Assembly (NCBI RefSeq): GCF_900007165.1
Contig: NZ_CYGY02000067.1
Location: 94,816-158,815, forward strand
DNA from: Paraburkholderia piptadeniae
Lineage (GTDB): Bacteria; Pseudomonadota; Gammaproteobacteria; Burkholderiales; Burkholderiaceae
Direction: 5' to 3'
Length of the DNA: 64,000 nucleotides
A model generated the notes under the pieces. That model was not told the origin of the DNA. It searched no databases and saw only the letters and a program-made list of their open reading frames with translations. Both the position numbers and the translations under genes were made by a program. How positions within the stretch are numbered: the stretch's first letter is position 1; every line of letters starts with the position of its first letter. This document shows positions 16,716-25,034 of this stretch, piece by piece.

Positions 16716-17621
16716 ATGAGTATCCTGATCGACGAAACCACCCGCGTCATCGTGCAGGGCTTCACGGGCGACAAGGCCTCGTTCCACGCGAAGGAGATGA
16801 TTGCCTACGGGACCAGCGTGGTCGGCGGCGTGACGCCCGGCAAGGGCGGCAAGCATCACCTCGAGCGCCCCGTATTCGACACCGTGAAAGAGGCCGTACG
16901 CGAAACGGGCGCGACCGCGAGCCTCGTGTTCGTGCCGCCGCCCTACTGCGCCGACGCCATCATGGAAGCCGCCGACGCGGGGCTGAAACTCGTCTGCGTG
17001 ATCACCGACGGCATCCCGGCGCAGGACATGATGCGCGTCAAACGCTATCTGCTGCGCTATCCGAAGGAAACCCGCACGATGGTGGTCGGCCCGAACTGCG
17101 CGGGGATCATCAGCGCGGGACGCGCGATGCTCGGCATCATGCCGGGTCATATCTACCGGCGCGGCAATATCGGCATCGTGTCGCGTTCGGGCACGCTCGG
17201 TTACGAAGCCGCCGCGCAACTCAACGCGCTCGGCCTCGGTGTCACGACGAGCGTGGGCATCGGCGGCGACCCCATCAACGGCAGCTCATTCCTCGATCAT
17301 CTGAAGCTGTTCGAACAGGACCCCGAGACGGAAGCCGTCGTGATGATCGGCGAGATCGGCGGCCCGCAGGAAGCGGAGGCCGCGAAGTGGGTCAGCGAGC
17401 ATATGACGAAGCCCGTCGTCGGCTATGTGGCCGGTCTCACGGCACCGAAGGGCCGGCGCATGGGACACGCGGGCGCCATCATCTCGGCGGCAGGCGATAG
17501 CGCCGCCGAGAAAGCCGAAATCATGAAGTCCTACGGCCTCCCGGTTGCGCCGAGCGCGTCCGAGCTGGGTTCCACGGTTGCCTCTGTGCTCGAAGACAAT
17601 GTCGCGCGCCGCGTTGCCTGA
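16716..17621 (+). CDS. mtkB: malate-CoA ligase (malate thiokinase) alpha subunit
   Basis: A 301-residue homologue of the succinyl-CoA synthetase alpha subunit, with an N-terminal CoA-binding fold (VIVQGFTGDKASFHAKEMIAYG) and VSRSGTLGYEA. The phosphohistidine His251 lies in RMGHAGAIISA. With MtkA it forms malyl-CoA, the substrate of MclA at the end of this operon. AAGGAG lies just before its ATG. Its last 23 bases overlap the start of ppc in another frame, pointing to translational coupling. Confusion with sucD is possible on sequence alone but not in this context. Confidence 0.92.
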   Translation: MSILIDETTRVIVQGFTGDKASFHAKEMIAYGTSVVGGVTPGKGGKHHLERPVFDTVKEAVRETGATASLVFVPPPYCADAIMEAADAGLKLVCVITDGIPAQDMMRVKRYLLRYPKETRTMVVGPNCAGIISAGRAMLGIMPGHIYRRGNIGIVSRSGTLGYEAAAQLNALGLGVTTSVGIGGDPINGSSFLDHLKLFEQDPETEAVVMIGEIGGPQEAEAAKWVSEHMTKPVVGYVAGLTAPKGRRMGHAGAIISAAGDSAAEKAEIMKSYGLPVAPSASELGSTVASVLEDNVARRVA

Positions 17622-20511
17622 CTGGGGCTACGGCATCGACACACAGCCCGACCCGCCGCGCGTCGAGGCTGTGCGCCCCCTCCATGCGGGCAGGCACGCC
17701 GCCGCCGACGGGCTGCACAAGCTCGCGGCCGCGTCGGCGTCGCTGCCCGCCCTCAGCGCGGACGACTATGAAGAAGCAGTGATCGATCTGCTGTCGGAGC
17801 TGTTGCGCGACATCGCGCACGCCCGTCAGCCCGAAGTCGAACGCACGTTGCGGGGAGAGTCCGCGCACGAATCGATGAGCGAGCTGATGCGCGAGCGAAT
17901 GGACGACCGCACCGCCCGCGTCGTGCTGCGGCGCATGCTGCAAGCGCAAGGCATGTGGTTCCAGCTGCTCAGCATTGCCGAGCAAAGCACGGCGATGCGC
18001 CGGCGCCGCGAGATCGAGATCGAAGGCGGCTATGACCAGTTGCCCGATTCGTTTGCGCGCGTGATTGCCGAAGTCGCTGACGCCGGCGTTCCCGCTGCCG
18101 AAGTGCGCGACGCGCTGAGCCATCTGAAAGTTCGGCCCGTGCTGACGGCCCATCCGACGGAAGCGAAGCGGGTCACCGTGCTCGAAATCCACAGGCGCAT
18201 CTACCGGCGCCTGATGGAACTCGAATCGCCGCGCTGGACGCCTCGCGAACGCACTGCGCTCGTCCTCGCGCTCAGAAACGATATCGAGCTGTTGTGGATG
18301 AGCGGCGAACTGCGGCTCGAAAAGCCCACTGTCGCACAGGAAGTCGCGTGGGGACTGCACTTTTTCGGCGAGACGCTGTTCGAAGCCGTGCCGCTGCTGT
18401 TCGACAAGCTGGAGAACGCGCTCGAGCGCCACTATCCGGGCGAGCGCTTCGACCTGCCGCGCTTTTTCCAGTTCGGTTCGTGGATAGGCGGAGACCGGGA
18501 CGGCAATCCGTTCGTCGACGACAGCGTCACGCGCGCGACGCTGCATGAGAACAGGCTGGCGTGTCTGAAGCGCTATCGGCTGCGTCTCGTCGAACTGACG
18601 CAGATGCTGAGCATCACATCCGAAGCCTTGCCCGCGCCGGACAGCTTTCACGAAGCGCTTGCACGCGCATTGATGGCCAGCGGCGAACCCACGTCCATCG
18701 CGTCACGCAATCCGGGCGAACTGTTCCGTCAATACCTGACGTGCATCCTGCGGCGGCTCGATGCGACGCTCGCCAACGCGAGCCGTCCCGCCGACGGCGC
18801 TCCCGTTCAGGGCGGCTACACGAGCGCCGACGAACTGGCCGCCGACCTGCTCGTGATCGAGCAGACACTCCTCGCGACAGAAAGCGGGCAGCTGGCGCGG
18901 ATGCTCATACGGCCATTGCGGCACGAAGTGGAGACGTTTCGCTTCAGCACCGTGCAGCTCGATCTGCGCCAGAACACGACTGTCATCGAGCAAGCCCTGC
19001 GTGCTTTGTGGCGCGCGACCTGCGGCACGTCCGGCGAGCCGCCCGCGAGCGACTCGCAAGAATGGAAAGCGTGGCTCTTGAGCGAACTGGGGCAAGCGTC
19101 GGACAGCGAAGCGGAACGGGAGCGCCGTTTTCTCGCGCTGCCGCCCGAGGCGGCACAGACGCTGCAGATTTTCCGCACGGTGCGCGAGATGCGTCAGCAG
19201 GTGGATCGCAATGCGTTCGGCGCGTTCATTCTCAGCATGACGCATCGTGCGAACGACGTGCTCGGCGTCTATCTGCTTGCGAAGGAAGCGGGACTCTTTT
19301 CCGACGCGGCGGGCACGGAAAGCTGCACGCTGCCCGTCGTGCCCTTGCTCGAAACCATCGACGATCTGCGCCGCGCGCCTGAAATCCTGCGCGAACTGCT
19401 GGCCGTGCCGATGGTCCGCCGCAGCATCCGCGCGCAGGGCGGCGTGCAGGAGATCATGATCGGTTATTCCGATTCGAACAAGGACGGCGGATTCTTCGCG
19501 AGCAACTGGGAGCTGTCGAAGGCGCAGACGAAGATCAAGCGGCTTGGCGACGAACTCGGCATTTCGATCGCGTTCTTCCATGGACGCGGCGGTTCCGTGA
19601 GCCGGGGCGGCATCCCTGCTGGCCGCGCGATTGCCGCGTTGCCCGCCGGCTCGGTCAACGGACGTTTTCGCGTAACCGAACAGGGCGAAGTGGTGTCGTT
19701 CAAATACGCGAATCGAGGCACCGCGCAGTATCACGTCGAGTTGCTGGCATCGAGCGTGCTCGAACATACGCTGAAGTCCGAGCGCGAGGAAGCGTTGCTG
19801 CCCAAGGGCGAATTCGATGAGGCGATGGAAGCGCTCTCCGGCGCGTCGCGAGCCGCGTACGCGAAGTTCATCGAGCAGCCGGGCGTGCTCGCGTATTTTC
19901 AGGCGGCGAGCCCGCTTGAAGAGCTGTCGATGCTCAACATGGGCTCGCGCCCTGCGCGCCGCTTCGGCGCAAAGAGCTTGCAGGATCTGCGCGCGATTCC
20001 GTGGGTGTTCGCATGGGCGCAGAACCGCCACGCGCTCACGGGCTGGTACGGCGTCGGCAGCGCGATCGAAGGCTTTCTCTCGGTGCGTCAGGAACGCGGA
20101 CTCGATCTGCTGCGGCGGATGTTCGACGAATCGCGGCTGTTCCGGCTCGTCATCGACGAAGTCGAGAAGACGCTGGCCCAGGTGAACGTGGATATTGCGC
20201 GGGAATACGCGAGCCTCGTTCAGGATGAGCAGACCCGCGACACGCTCTTCAGGCAGATCGAGGCCGAATACCAGCTCACCGTGAAGATGGTGAAGACGGT
20301 CACGGGTTCGCCCGGACTGGGCGCGCGCTTTCCGAAGTTCACTGCCCGCCTGCAGCGCCGCCTGCCCGCGATCGATCTCATCAGCCGGCAGCAGATCGAA
20401 CTGCTTCGCCTCTACCGCTCCGCAGAGACCGAACGGCAGCGGCGCGCGTATCAGGTGCCGCTGCTGCTGTCCATCAACTGCATCGCATCGGGTTTCGGCG
20501 CGACGGGCTGA
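17599..20511 (+). CDS. ppc: phosphoenolpyruvate carboxylase
   Basis: A 970-residue phosphoenolpyruvate carboxylase that fixes bicarbonate on PEP to give oxaloacetate, the CO2-fixing step of the serine cycle. Catalytic motifs are VLTAHPTEAKR (His185), the phosphate-binding GYSDSNKDGG and FFHGRGGSVSRGG, and the C-terminal substrate region ending SINCIASGFGATG. ATG 17599 lies inside the last codons of mtkB; an earlier ATG at 17545 would lengthen the overlap without a family-like N-terminus. A methylotroph-type PEP carboxylase in a serine-cycle operon is often insensitive to acetyl-CoA, which cannot be judged from the sequence here. Confidence 0.96.
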   Translation: MSRAALPDWGYGIDTQPDPPRVEAVRPLHAGRHAAADGLHKLAAASASLPALSADDYEEAVIDLLSELLRDIAHARQPEVERTLRGESAHESMSELMRERMDDRTARVVLRRMLQAQGMWFQLLSIAEQSTAMRRRREIEIEGGYDQLPDSFARVIAEVADAGVPAAEVRDALSHLKVRPVLTAHPTEAKRVTVLEIHRRIYRRLMELESPRWTPRERTALVLALRNDIELLWMSGELRLEKPTVAQEVAWGLHFFGETLFEAVPLLFDKLENALERHYPGERFDLPRFFQFGSWIGGDRDGNPFVDDSVTRATLHENRLACLKRYRLRLVELTQMLSITSEALPAPDSFHEALARALMASGEPTSIASRNPGELFRQYLTCILRRLDATLANASRPADGAPVQGGYTSADELAADLLVIEQTLLATESGQLARMLIRPLRHEVETFRFSTVQLDLRQNTTVIEQALRALWRATCGTSGEPPASDSQEWKAWLLSELGQASDSEAERERRFLALPPEAAQTLQIFRTVREMRQQVDRNAFGAFILSMTHRANDVLGVYLLAKEAGLFSDAAGTESCTLPVVPLLETIDDLRRAPEILRELLAVPMVRRSIRAQGGVQEIMIGYSDSNKDGGFFASNWELSKAQTKIKRLGDELGISIAFFHGRGGSVSRGGIPAGRAIAALPAGSVNGRFRVTEQGEVVSFKYANRGTAQYHVELLASSVLEHTLKSEREEALLPKGEFDEAMEALSGASRAAYAKFIEQPGVLAYFQAASPLEELSMLNMGSRPARRFGAKSLQDLRAIPWVFAWAQNRHALTGWYGVGSAIEGFLSVRQERGLDLLRRMFDESRLFRLVIDEVEKTLAQVNVDIAREYASLVQDEQTRDTLFRQIEAEYQLTVKMVKTVTGSPGLGARFPKFTARLQRRLPAIDLISRQQIELLRLYRSAETERQRRAYQVPLLLSINCIASGFGATG

Positions 20512-20569
20512 ACGTCCGTCGCCCGTCGTCGATACCCGCCATCCACAGGTTGCCTACAGGAGAACCCGC

Positions 20570-21553
20570 ATGAGCTTCACTGTCATCGAGCAGGCCAAAG
20601 CGCGGTTGCATCGTTCGGAGCTGGCTGTCCCCGGCTCGAATACCGCGATGTTCGAAAAGGCTGCGCGCTCGGCCGCCGACATCGTCTTCCTCGACTGCGA
20701 AGACGCTGTCGCGCCGGACGACAAGGAACAGGCGCGCAAGAACATCATCGAAGGGCTCAACGAAATCGACTGGGGAACCAGGACGATGATGGTCCGCATC
20801 AACGGTCTCGATACGCATTACATGTATCGCGATGTCGTCGATATCGTCGAGGCTTGTCCGCGTCTCGACATGATCCTGATTCCGAAGGTCGGCGTGGCCG
20901 CGGACGTGTACGCCGTCGACATGCTCGTCACGCAGATCGAGGCCGCGCGCGGGCGCAGCAAACGCATCGGCTTCGAAGTGCTGATCGAGACCGCGCTCGG
21001 CATGGCGAACGTCGAGAGCATCGCGCAATCGAGCCGGCGTCTGGAGGCGATGTCGTTCGGCGTCGCGGACTATGCGGCATCGACGCGCGCGCGCACGACG
21101 GTGATCGGCGGCGTGAATCGCGACTACGGCGTGCTCACGGACAAGAACGAGCGCGGCGAGCGCGATTACTTCTGGAGCGATCAATGGCATGCCGCGCAAA
21201 CGCGGATGATGGTCGCGTGCCGCGCGTATGGGCTGCGTCCCATCGACGGTCCGTTCGGCGATTTCAGCGATCCCGATGGCTACGATGCAGCCGCGCGCCG
21301 CGCTGCCGTGCTGGGCTATGAGGGCAAGTGGGCGATCCATCCGTCGCAGATCGAGTTCGCCAACCGCGTATTCACGCCCGCCGAAGCCGAAGTCACCAAG
21401 GCTCGCCGCATCATGGATGCGATGGCGCAAGCCGCAAAGGAAGGCAAAGGCGCCGTTTCGCTCGATGGGAGACTGATCGATGCCGCGAGTATCCGGATGG
21501 CCGAGGCGTTGCTCGCGACTGCGGACGCGATCGGCAATGACAGTAAGCGGTAG
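20570..21553 (+). CDS. mclA: malyl-CoA lyase
   Basis: A 327-residue HpcH/HpaI/CitE-family lyase. It cleaves malyl-CoA to glyoxylate and acetyl-CoA, closing the serine cycle. Motifs are RSELAVPGSNTAMFEKAARSAADIVFLDCEDAV, RINGLDTHYMYRDVV, the Glu in GFEVLIETALGMANVE, and GKWAIHPSQIEFANRVFTP. AGGAG precedes its ATG. It is the last gene of the glyA-mclA operon and is followed by a strong hairpin. The acetyl-CoA it makes must be turned back to glyoxylate by ethylmalonyl-CoA or glyoxylate-shunt enzymes, none of which I see in the window. Confidence 0.95.
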   Translation: MSFTVIEQAKARLHRSELAVPGSNTAMFEKAARSAADIVFLDCEDAVAPDDKEQARKNIIEGLNEIDWGTRTMMVRINGLDTHYMYRDVVDIVEACPRLDMILIPKVGVAADVYAVDMLVTQIEAARGRSKRIGFEVLIETALGMANVESIAQSSRRLEAMSFGVADYAASTRARTTVIGGVNRDYGVLTDKNERGERDYFWSDQWHAAQTRMMVACRAYGLRPIDGPFGDFSDPDGYDAAARRAAVLGYEGKWAIHPSQIEFANRVFTPAEAEVTKARRIMDAMAQAAKEGKGAVSLDGRLIDAASIRMAEALLATADAIGNDSKR

Positions 21554-21567
21554 TCCGGAAAAGAAGC

Positions 21568-21588
21568 GGGCGGCCCGCGGGGCCGCCC
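21568..21588. terminator. hairpin between convergent operons
   Basis: A perfect 8-bp stem GGGCGGCC / GGCCGCCC with a 5-base loop lies in the 64-base gap between mclA and the convergent PLP-domain gene. It is symmetrical and could end transcription from both sides. No T run follows on the plus strand. Confidence 0.6.
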
Positions 21589-21617
21589 CTCATACCTATG
21601 CGATGTCAGTTCAACGG

Positions 21618-22010
21618 TCAGCCGAAGGCCAGCGCCATCGCCTCACGTTCCTGACACAGATAGTCGCCATGCACCTGATTCCAGGTCGACAGAATGGCAT
21701 CGGCAGCGCAATCCGCGTCATGCCCGGTGGTCGCCCACGCAATGACCGACAGGCGCATCACGGCACGTCCTTGCCACACTGCCGCACGCACATCGCCGAC
21801 GCCCTGCGCCTGGATGCGCGCGATCGTGCGCAACGTCAGCTGGTCGGCAAGCGCGTCGTCGTAGGAGGAGCCGAAGCGCGCGATCACCTCGTTCGACTCG
21901 TTCTCGTTGACCAGCGCGACGCCGGGTCCCAACGCAAGCCGGCGCGCGATGCGGCATGACGGCGCAAGAGGCGCGGCGGTCTTAAGTGCCTTGTGTGTAT
22001 CGTCAGTCAT
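21618..22010 (-). CDS. stand-alone C-terminal domain of a PLP-dependent decarboxylase-like enzyme
   Basis: A 130-residue protein with its own ribosome site (AGGGAG before the ATG at 22010). It resembles only the C-terminal small domain of fold-type I PLP decarboxylases: ALVNENESNEVIARFG, LTLRTIARIQAQGVGD, VWQGRAVMRLSVIAWATT. The large PLP-binding domain with its catalytic lysine is absent, and nothing like it lies upstream, where folD ends 46 bases away. It is the last gene of the purU-mgd-gmaS-mgs-folD run. It could be a decayed fragment, but the intact frame, start signal and operon place suggest a maintained protein of unknown role. The family call is by eye and moderate. Confidence 0.6.
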   Translation of the reverse strand: MTDDTHKALKTAAPLAPSCRIARRLALGPGVALVNENESNEVIARFGSSYDDALADQLTLRTIARIQAQGVGDVRAAVWQGRAVMRLSVIAWATTGHDADCAADAILSTWNQVHGDYLCQEREAMALAFG

Positions 22011-22056
22011 CCGAGACTCCCTGTCATCGTGAACGCTATAACCCATTCCCCCTCGC

Positions 22057-22956
22057 CTAGACGGCCGGCATCTGCCAGAAAGGCTGGGCTGGGTGAAACG
22101 CTTCTCCGTCGGCAAAACGTTCTGCCGAGCGCAGTGTGTTTTCGATCAACATCGTGACCGTCATCGGTCCGACGCCGCCTGGCACGGGCGTAATCCATGA
22201 AGCCCGCTCGCGCACCGGTTCGAAATCGACATCGCCGACGATGCGCCCATCCGGCATCCGGTTGATCCCGACGTCGATCACGATTGCGCCTTCCTTGACC
22301 ATCTCGGCCTTGATGAGACCGGGCTTGCCCGCCGCGACGACGAGGATGTCGGCGTGTATCGTATGCTGCGCGAGGTCGCGCGTCTTCTTGTGACAGACGG
22401 TGACGGTCGCTTCCTTCTGGAGCAGCATCAGCGCCATCGGCTTGCCGACGATATTGCTCGCGCCGACCACCACGACGTGCTTTCCCGCCACGTCGATACC
22501 CGTCGTCTCCAGCAGAAGCTGGACGCCATAGGGCGTGCACGGTGGAAAAACGGAATTGCCGACCACCAGCGCACCGACGTTGTAGAGATGGAAACCGTCG
22601 ACGTCCTTGTCGACAACGATGCTTTCCAGCACACGCCGTACGCTGATTTGCGGCGGCAACGGCAATTGCACGAGAATGCCGTGCGTGCCGCGCTCGACGT
22701 TGAGCGCGGCGATGCGATCGAGCAGTTCCGTCTCCCGGCAGTCCGCGTCGAAGCGATGCATGAACGAGCGCACGCCGCAATCCCCGCAGGCTTTTACCTT
22801 GTTCGCGACGTACAGCTCGGACGCGGGATTGTCGCCCACCAGAACCACGGCGAGACCAGGCACGACACCACGCGCGGACAGGGCCGCGACGCGCTCGCGA
22901 AAGCGAGCGCGCAGACGTCGCGCGAGATGCCGGCCGTCGATCAGTTGCGCTGTCAT
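22057..22956 (-). CDS. folD: methylenetetrahydrofolate dehydrogenase / methenyltetrahydrofolate cyclohydrolase
   Basis: A 299-residue bifunctional FolD that interconverts methylene-, methenyl- and formyl-tetrahydrofolate with NADP. Motifs are LAVVLVGDNPASELYVANKVKACGDCG with the catalytic Lys, GILVQLPLPPQI, and the NADP region HVVVVGASNIVGKPMALML, ending PVPGGVGPMTVTMLIENTL. The ATG overlaps the mgsC stop (ATGA), so it is translationally coupled to N-methylglutamate synthase. This copy links the methylene-tetrahydrofolate pool fed by N-methylglutamate oxidation to formyl-tetrahydrofolate, the substrate of PurU, encoded at the other end of the same run. A housekeeping folD probably exists elsewhere. 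Confidence 0.94.
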   Translation of the reverse strand: MTAQLIDGRHLARRLRARFRERVAALSARGVVPGLAVVLVGDNPASELYVANKVKACGDCGVRSFMHRFDADCRETELLDRIAALNVERGTHGILVQLPLPPQISVRRVLESIVVDKDVDGFHLYNVGALVVGNSVFPPCTPYGVQLLLETTGIDVAGKHVVVVGASNIVGKPMALMLLQKEATVTVCHKKTRDLAQHTIHADILVVAAGKPGLIKAEMVKEGAIVIDVGINRMPDGRIVGDVDFEPVRERASWITPVPGGVGPMTVTMLIENTLRSAERFADGEAFHPAQPFWQMPAV

Positions 22957-24320
22957 CGTGCGCCGTTCAAGCCAGGAATCCAGTTGGTCCCGGCGAGCGG
23001 CACGCGCGCCATCGCCGCCGCTTCGACCGTGAGCGCCACGAGGTCTTCCAGCTCCAGGTGGTGCACGTTCTGCTTGCCGCACGCGCGCGCGATCGTCGTC
23101 AGTTCCATGTTCAGCGTCTTCAGATAGTTCTTCAGACGCTTTGCACCGACCTCCGGCTTCAGACGCTCCTGCAGCACCGCGTCCTGTGTCGTGATGCCGA
23201 CGGGGCACTTGCCCGTGTGGCAATGGTGGCAGAAACCCGGCGCGGTGCCGAGGTTCGCGTAGTCGTCGAGCGCATTCACATGCTGGCCGTTCTCGATATA
23301 CGACGCGCTATTGCAGCCGAGCGACACCAGCACGCCCTGCCCGATGGCCACGGCATCGGCGCCCATTGCCAGCGCCTTCGCGACGTCGGCCCCGCTGCGG
23401 ATGCCGCCCGAGATGATCAGCTGCACCTGGCCTTTCATGTTGAGGTCTTCGAGCGCATCGACGGCCTGGCGCAGCGCGGCGAGCGTCGGAATGCCGACGT
23501 TCTCGATGAAGCACGTCTGCGTCGCGGCCGTGCCGCCCTGCATGCCATCGACGACGATCACGTCCGCGCCCGCATGCACCGCGAGCTTGACGTCGTTGAA
23601 TGTGCGGGTCGCGCCGACCTTCACATAGATGGGCGTCTGCCAGTCGGTCATCTCGCGCAGTTCGAGGATCTTGATCTGCAGATCGTCGGGACCCGTCCAG
23701 TCGGGATGACGCGATGCCGAACGCTGGTCGATGCCTTCCGGCAGCGTGCGCATCTTCGCCACGCGCGGCGAGATCTTCTGGCCGAGCAGCATGCCGCCGC
23801 CGCCGGGCTTGGCGCCCTGCCCGATCACGACCTCGATCGCATCAGCCTTGCGCACGTCGTCGGGATTGAAGCCATAGCGCGACGGCAGGCACTGGTAGAC
23901 GAGCGTCTTCGAAGAGCGCCGCTCTTCGGGTGTCATGCCGCCGTCGCCCGTCGTCGTCGACGTGCCGACTTCCGTGGCGGCGCGGCCGAGCGACTCCTTC
24001 ACGTTCGCCGACAGCGCGCCGAAACTCATCCCTGCGACTGTGATGGGAATGGCAAGCTCGATCGGCTTCTTCGCGAAGCGGGTGCCGAGCACCGTCTTGG
24101 TCACGCATTTTTCGCGGTATCCCTCCAGCGGATAGCGCGACAACGATGCGCCGAGAAACAGCAGGTCGTCGAAGTGCGGCACGCGTCGCTTCGCACCGAG
24201 GCCACGGATCTCGTACAGTCCGTGTGCCGCGGCATTCTGGATATAGTCGATCGTCTTGCGGTCGAAGCCCCAGGACTCTTCAGTGGCGAGGTGTTTCATG
24301 TGTACGGGCTTGATTTCCAT
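22953..24320 (-). CDS. mgsC: N-methylglutamate synthase subunit C (glutamate synthase-like FMN domain)
   Basis: A 455-residue protein like the FMN/Fe-S domain of glutamate synthase large subunit. It has FGALSANVKESLGRAATEVGTSTTTGDGGM, PGGGGMLLGQKISPRVA and the barrel segments VKVGATRTFNDVKLAVHAGADVIVVDGMQGGTAA. A cysteine cluster, CHHCHTGKCPVG, should bind an iron-sulphur centre. With MgsA and MgsB it forms N-methylglutamate synthase, transferring the methylamine moiety of gamma-glutamylmethylamide to an acceptor. These genes are often annotated glxD or glutamate synthase. The partners gmaS and mgdABCD favour the methylamine reading. It follows mgsB by 15 bases and overlaps folD. Confidence 0.92.
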   Translation of the reverse strand: MEIKPVHMKHLATEESWGFDRKTIDYIQNAAAHGLYEIRGLGAKRRVPHFDDLLFLGASLSRYPLEGYREKCVTKTVLGTRFAKKPIELAIPITVAGMSFGALSANVKESLGRAATEVGTSTTTGDGGMTPEERRSSKTLVYQCLPSRYGFNPDDVRKADAIEVVIGQGAKPGGGGMLLGQKISPRVAKMRTLPEGIDQRSASRHPDWTGPDDLQIKILELREMTDWQTPIYVKVGATRTFNDVKLAVHAGADVIVVDGMQGGTAATQTCFIENVGIPTLAALRQAVDALEDLNMKGQVQLIISGGIRSGADVAKALAMGADAVAIGQGVLVSLGCNSASYIENGQHVNALDDYANLGTAPGFCHHCHTGKCPVGITTQDAVLQERLKPEVGAKRLKNYLKTLNMELTTIARACGKQNVHHLELEDLVALTVEAAAMARVPLAGTNWIPGLNGAR

Positions 24321-24335
24321 GGCGGGGTCCCCGGT

Positions 24336-25034
24336 TCAATATTCCTGATTCGCGTCGGCATTCCAGTGATAAAGCGAGCGGGCCGACGCAATGCGCCTGA
24401 ATTCCTTGGGATCGAACTCTGCGAAGGCGGGCCCCGCTGCGCGCAACAGTTGCGCAACGGCTTCCACATCCGCGCCCTGCATCGGCTCTTCGCGCGCGTC
24501 GGCACCCAGCGACTTGACCTTGCCGCGCACGTAGATCACCGCCTCATACAACGAGTCGCCGAGCGCGTCGCCTGCGTCGCCGCAGATCACGATGCGGCCC
24601 GCCTGGGCCATGAAGGCCGAGAAGCTGCCGACCGATCCCTTCACGACGATGTCCGCACCTTTCAGCGAAATTCCACACCGCAGGCCCGCATCGCCTTCGA
24701 TGACGAGCAGCCCGCCGTGCGCCGATGCGCCCGCCGCATTCGAGGCGAAGCCCTTCACGTGCACGCGGCCGCTCATCATGTTCTCGGCCACGCCCGTACT
24801 GGCGCTGCCCGAGATCGTCACCTTCGCTTCCTTGTTCATGCCGGCCGCGTAGTAGCCTGCATGGCCGTCGATCTCCACTTCGATGGGCAGATCGAGCCCC
24901 ACCGCGATGTTGTGCGCGCCGTCGGGATTCGAAATCAGCACTTTGCGCGTGCCCGCTTTCGCGGCCTCGCGGTGCAGGAATCCGTTCACGTCCGTCACCG
25001 AGCCGGACGCCAGGTCGAAGTTCACACTGTCCAT
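24336..25034 (-). CDS. mgsB: N-methylglutamate synthase subunit B (GXGXG domain)
   Basis: A 232-residue protein homologous to the C-terminal GXGXG beta-helix domain of glutamate synthase. The right-handed helix repeats are visible as repeated glycine-hydrophobic turns (ANVMMSGRVHVKGFASNAAG-like segments, then GGLLVIEGDAGLRCGISLKGADIVVKG and AGRIVICGDAGDALGDSLYEAVIYV). It is a structural partner of MgsA and MgsC, which carry the amidotransferase and FMN functions of the split enzyme. Its start overlaps the end of mgsA by 13 bases, indicating coupling. Glutamate synthase-like alternatives (glxC) describe the same family; context decides for mgsB. Confidence 0.9.
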   Translation of the reverse strand: MDSVNFDLASGSVTDVNGFLHREAAKAGTRKVLISNPDGAHNIAVGLDLPIEVEIDGHAGYYAAGMNKEAKVTISGSASTGVAENMMSGRVHVKGFASNAAGASAHGGLLVIEGDAGLRCGISLKGADIVVKGSVGSFSAFMAQAGRIVICGDAGDALGDSLYEAVIYVRGKVKSLGADAREEPMQGADVEAVAQLLRAAGPAFAEFDPKEFRRIASARSLYHWNADANQEY

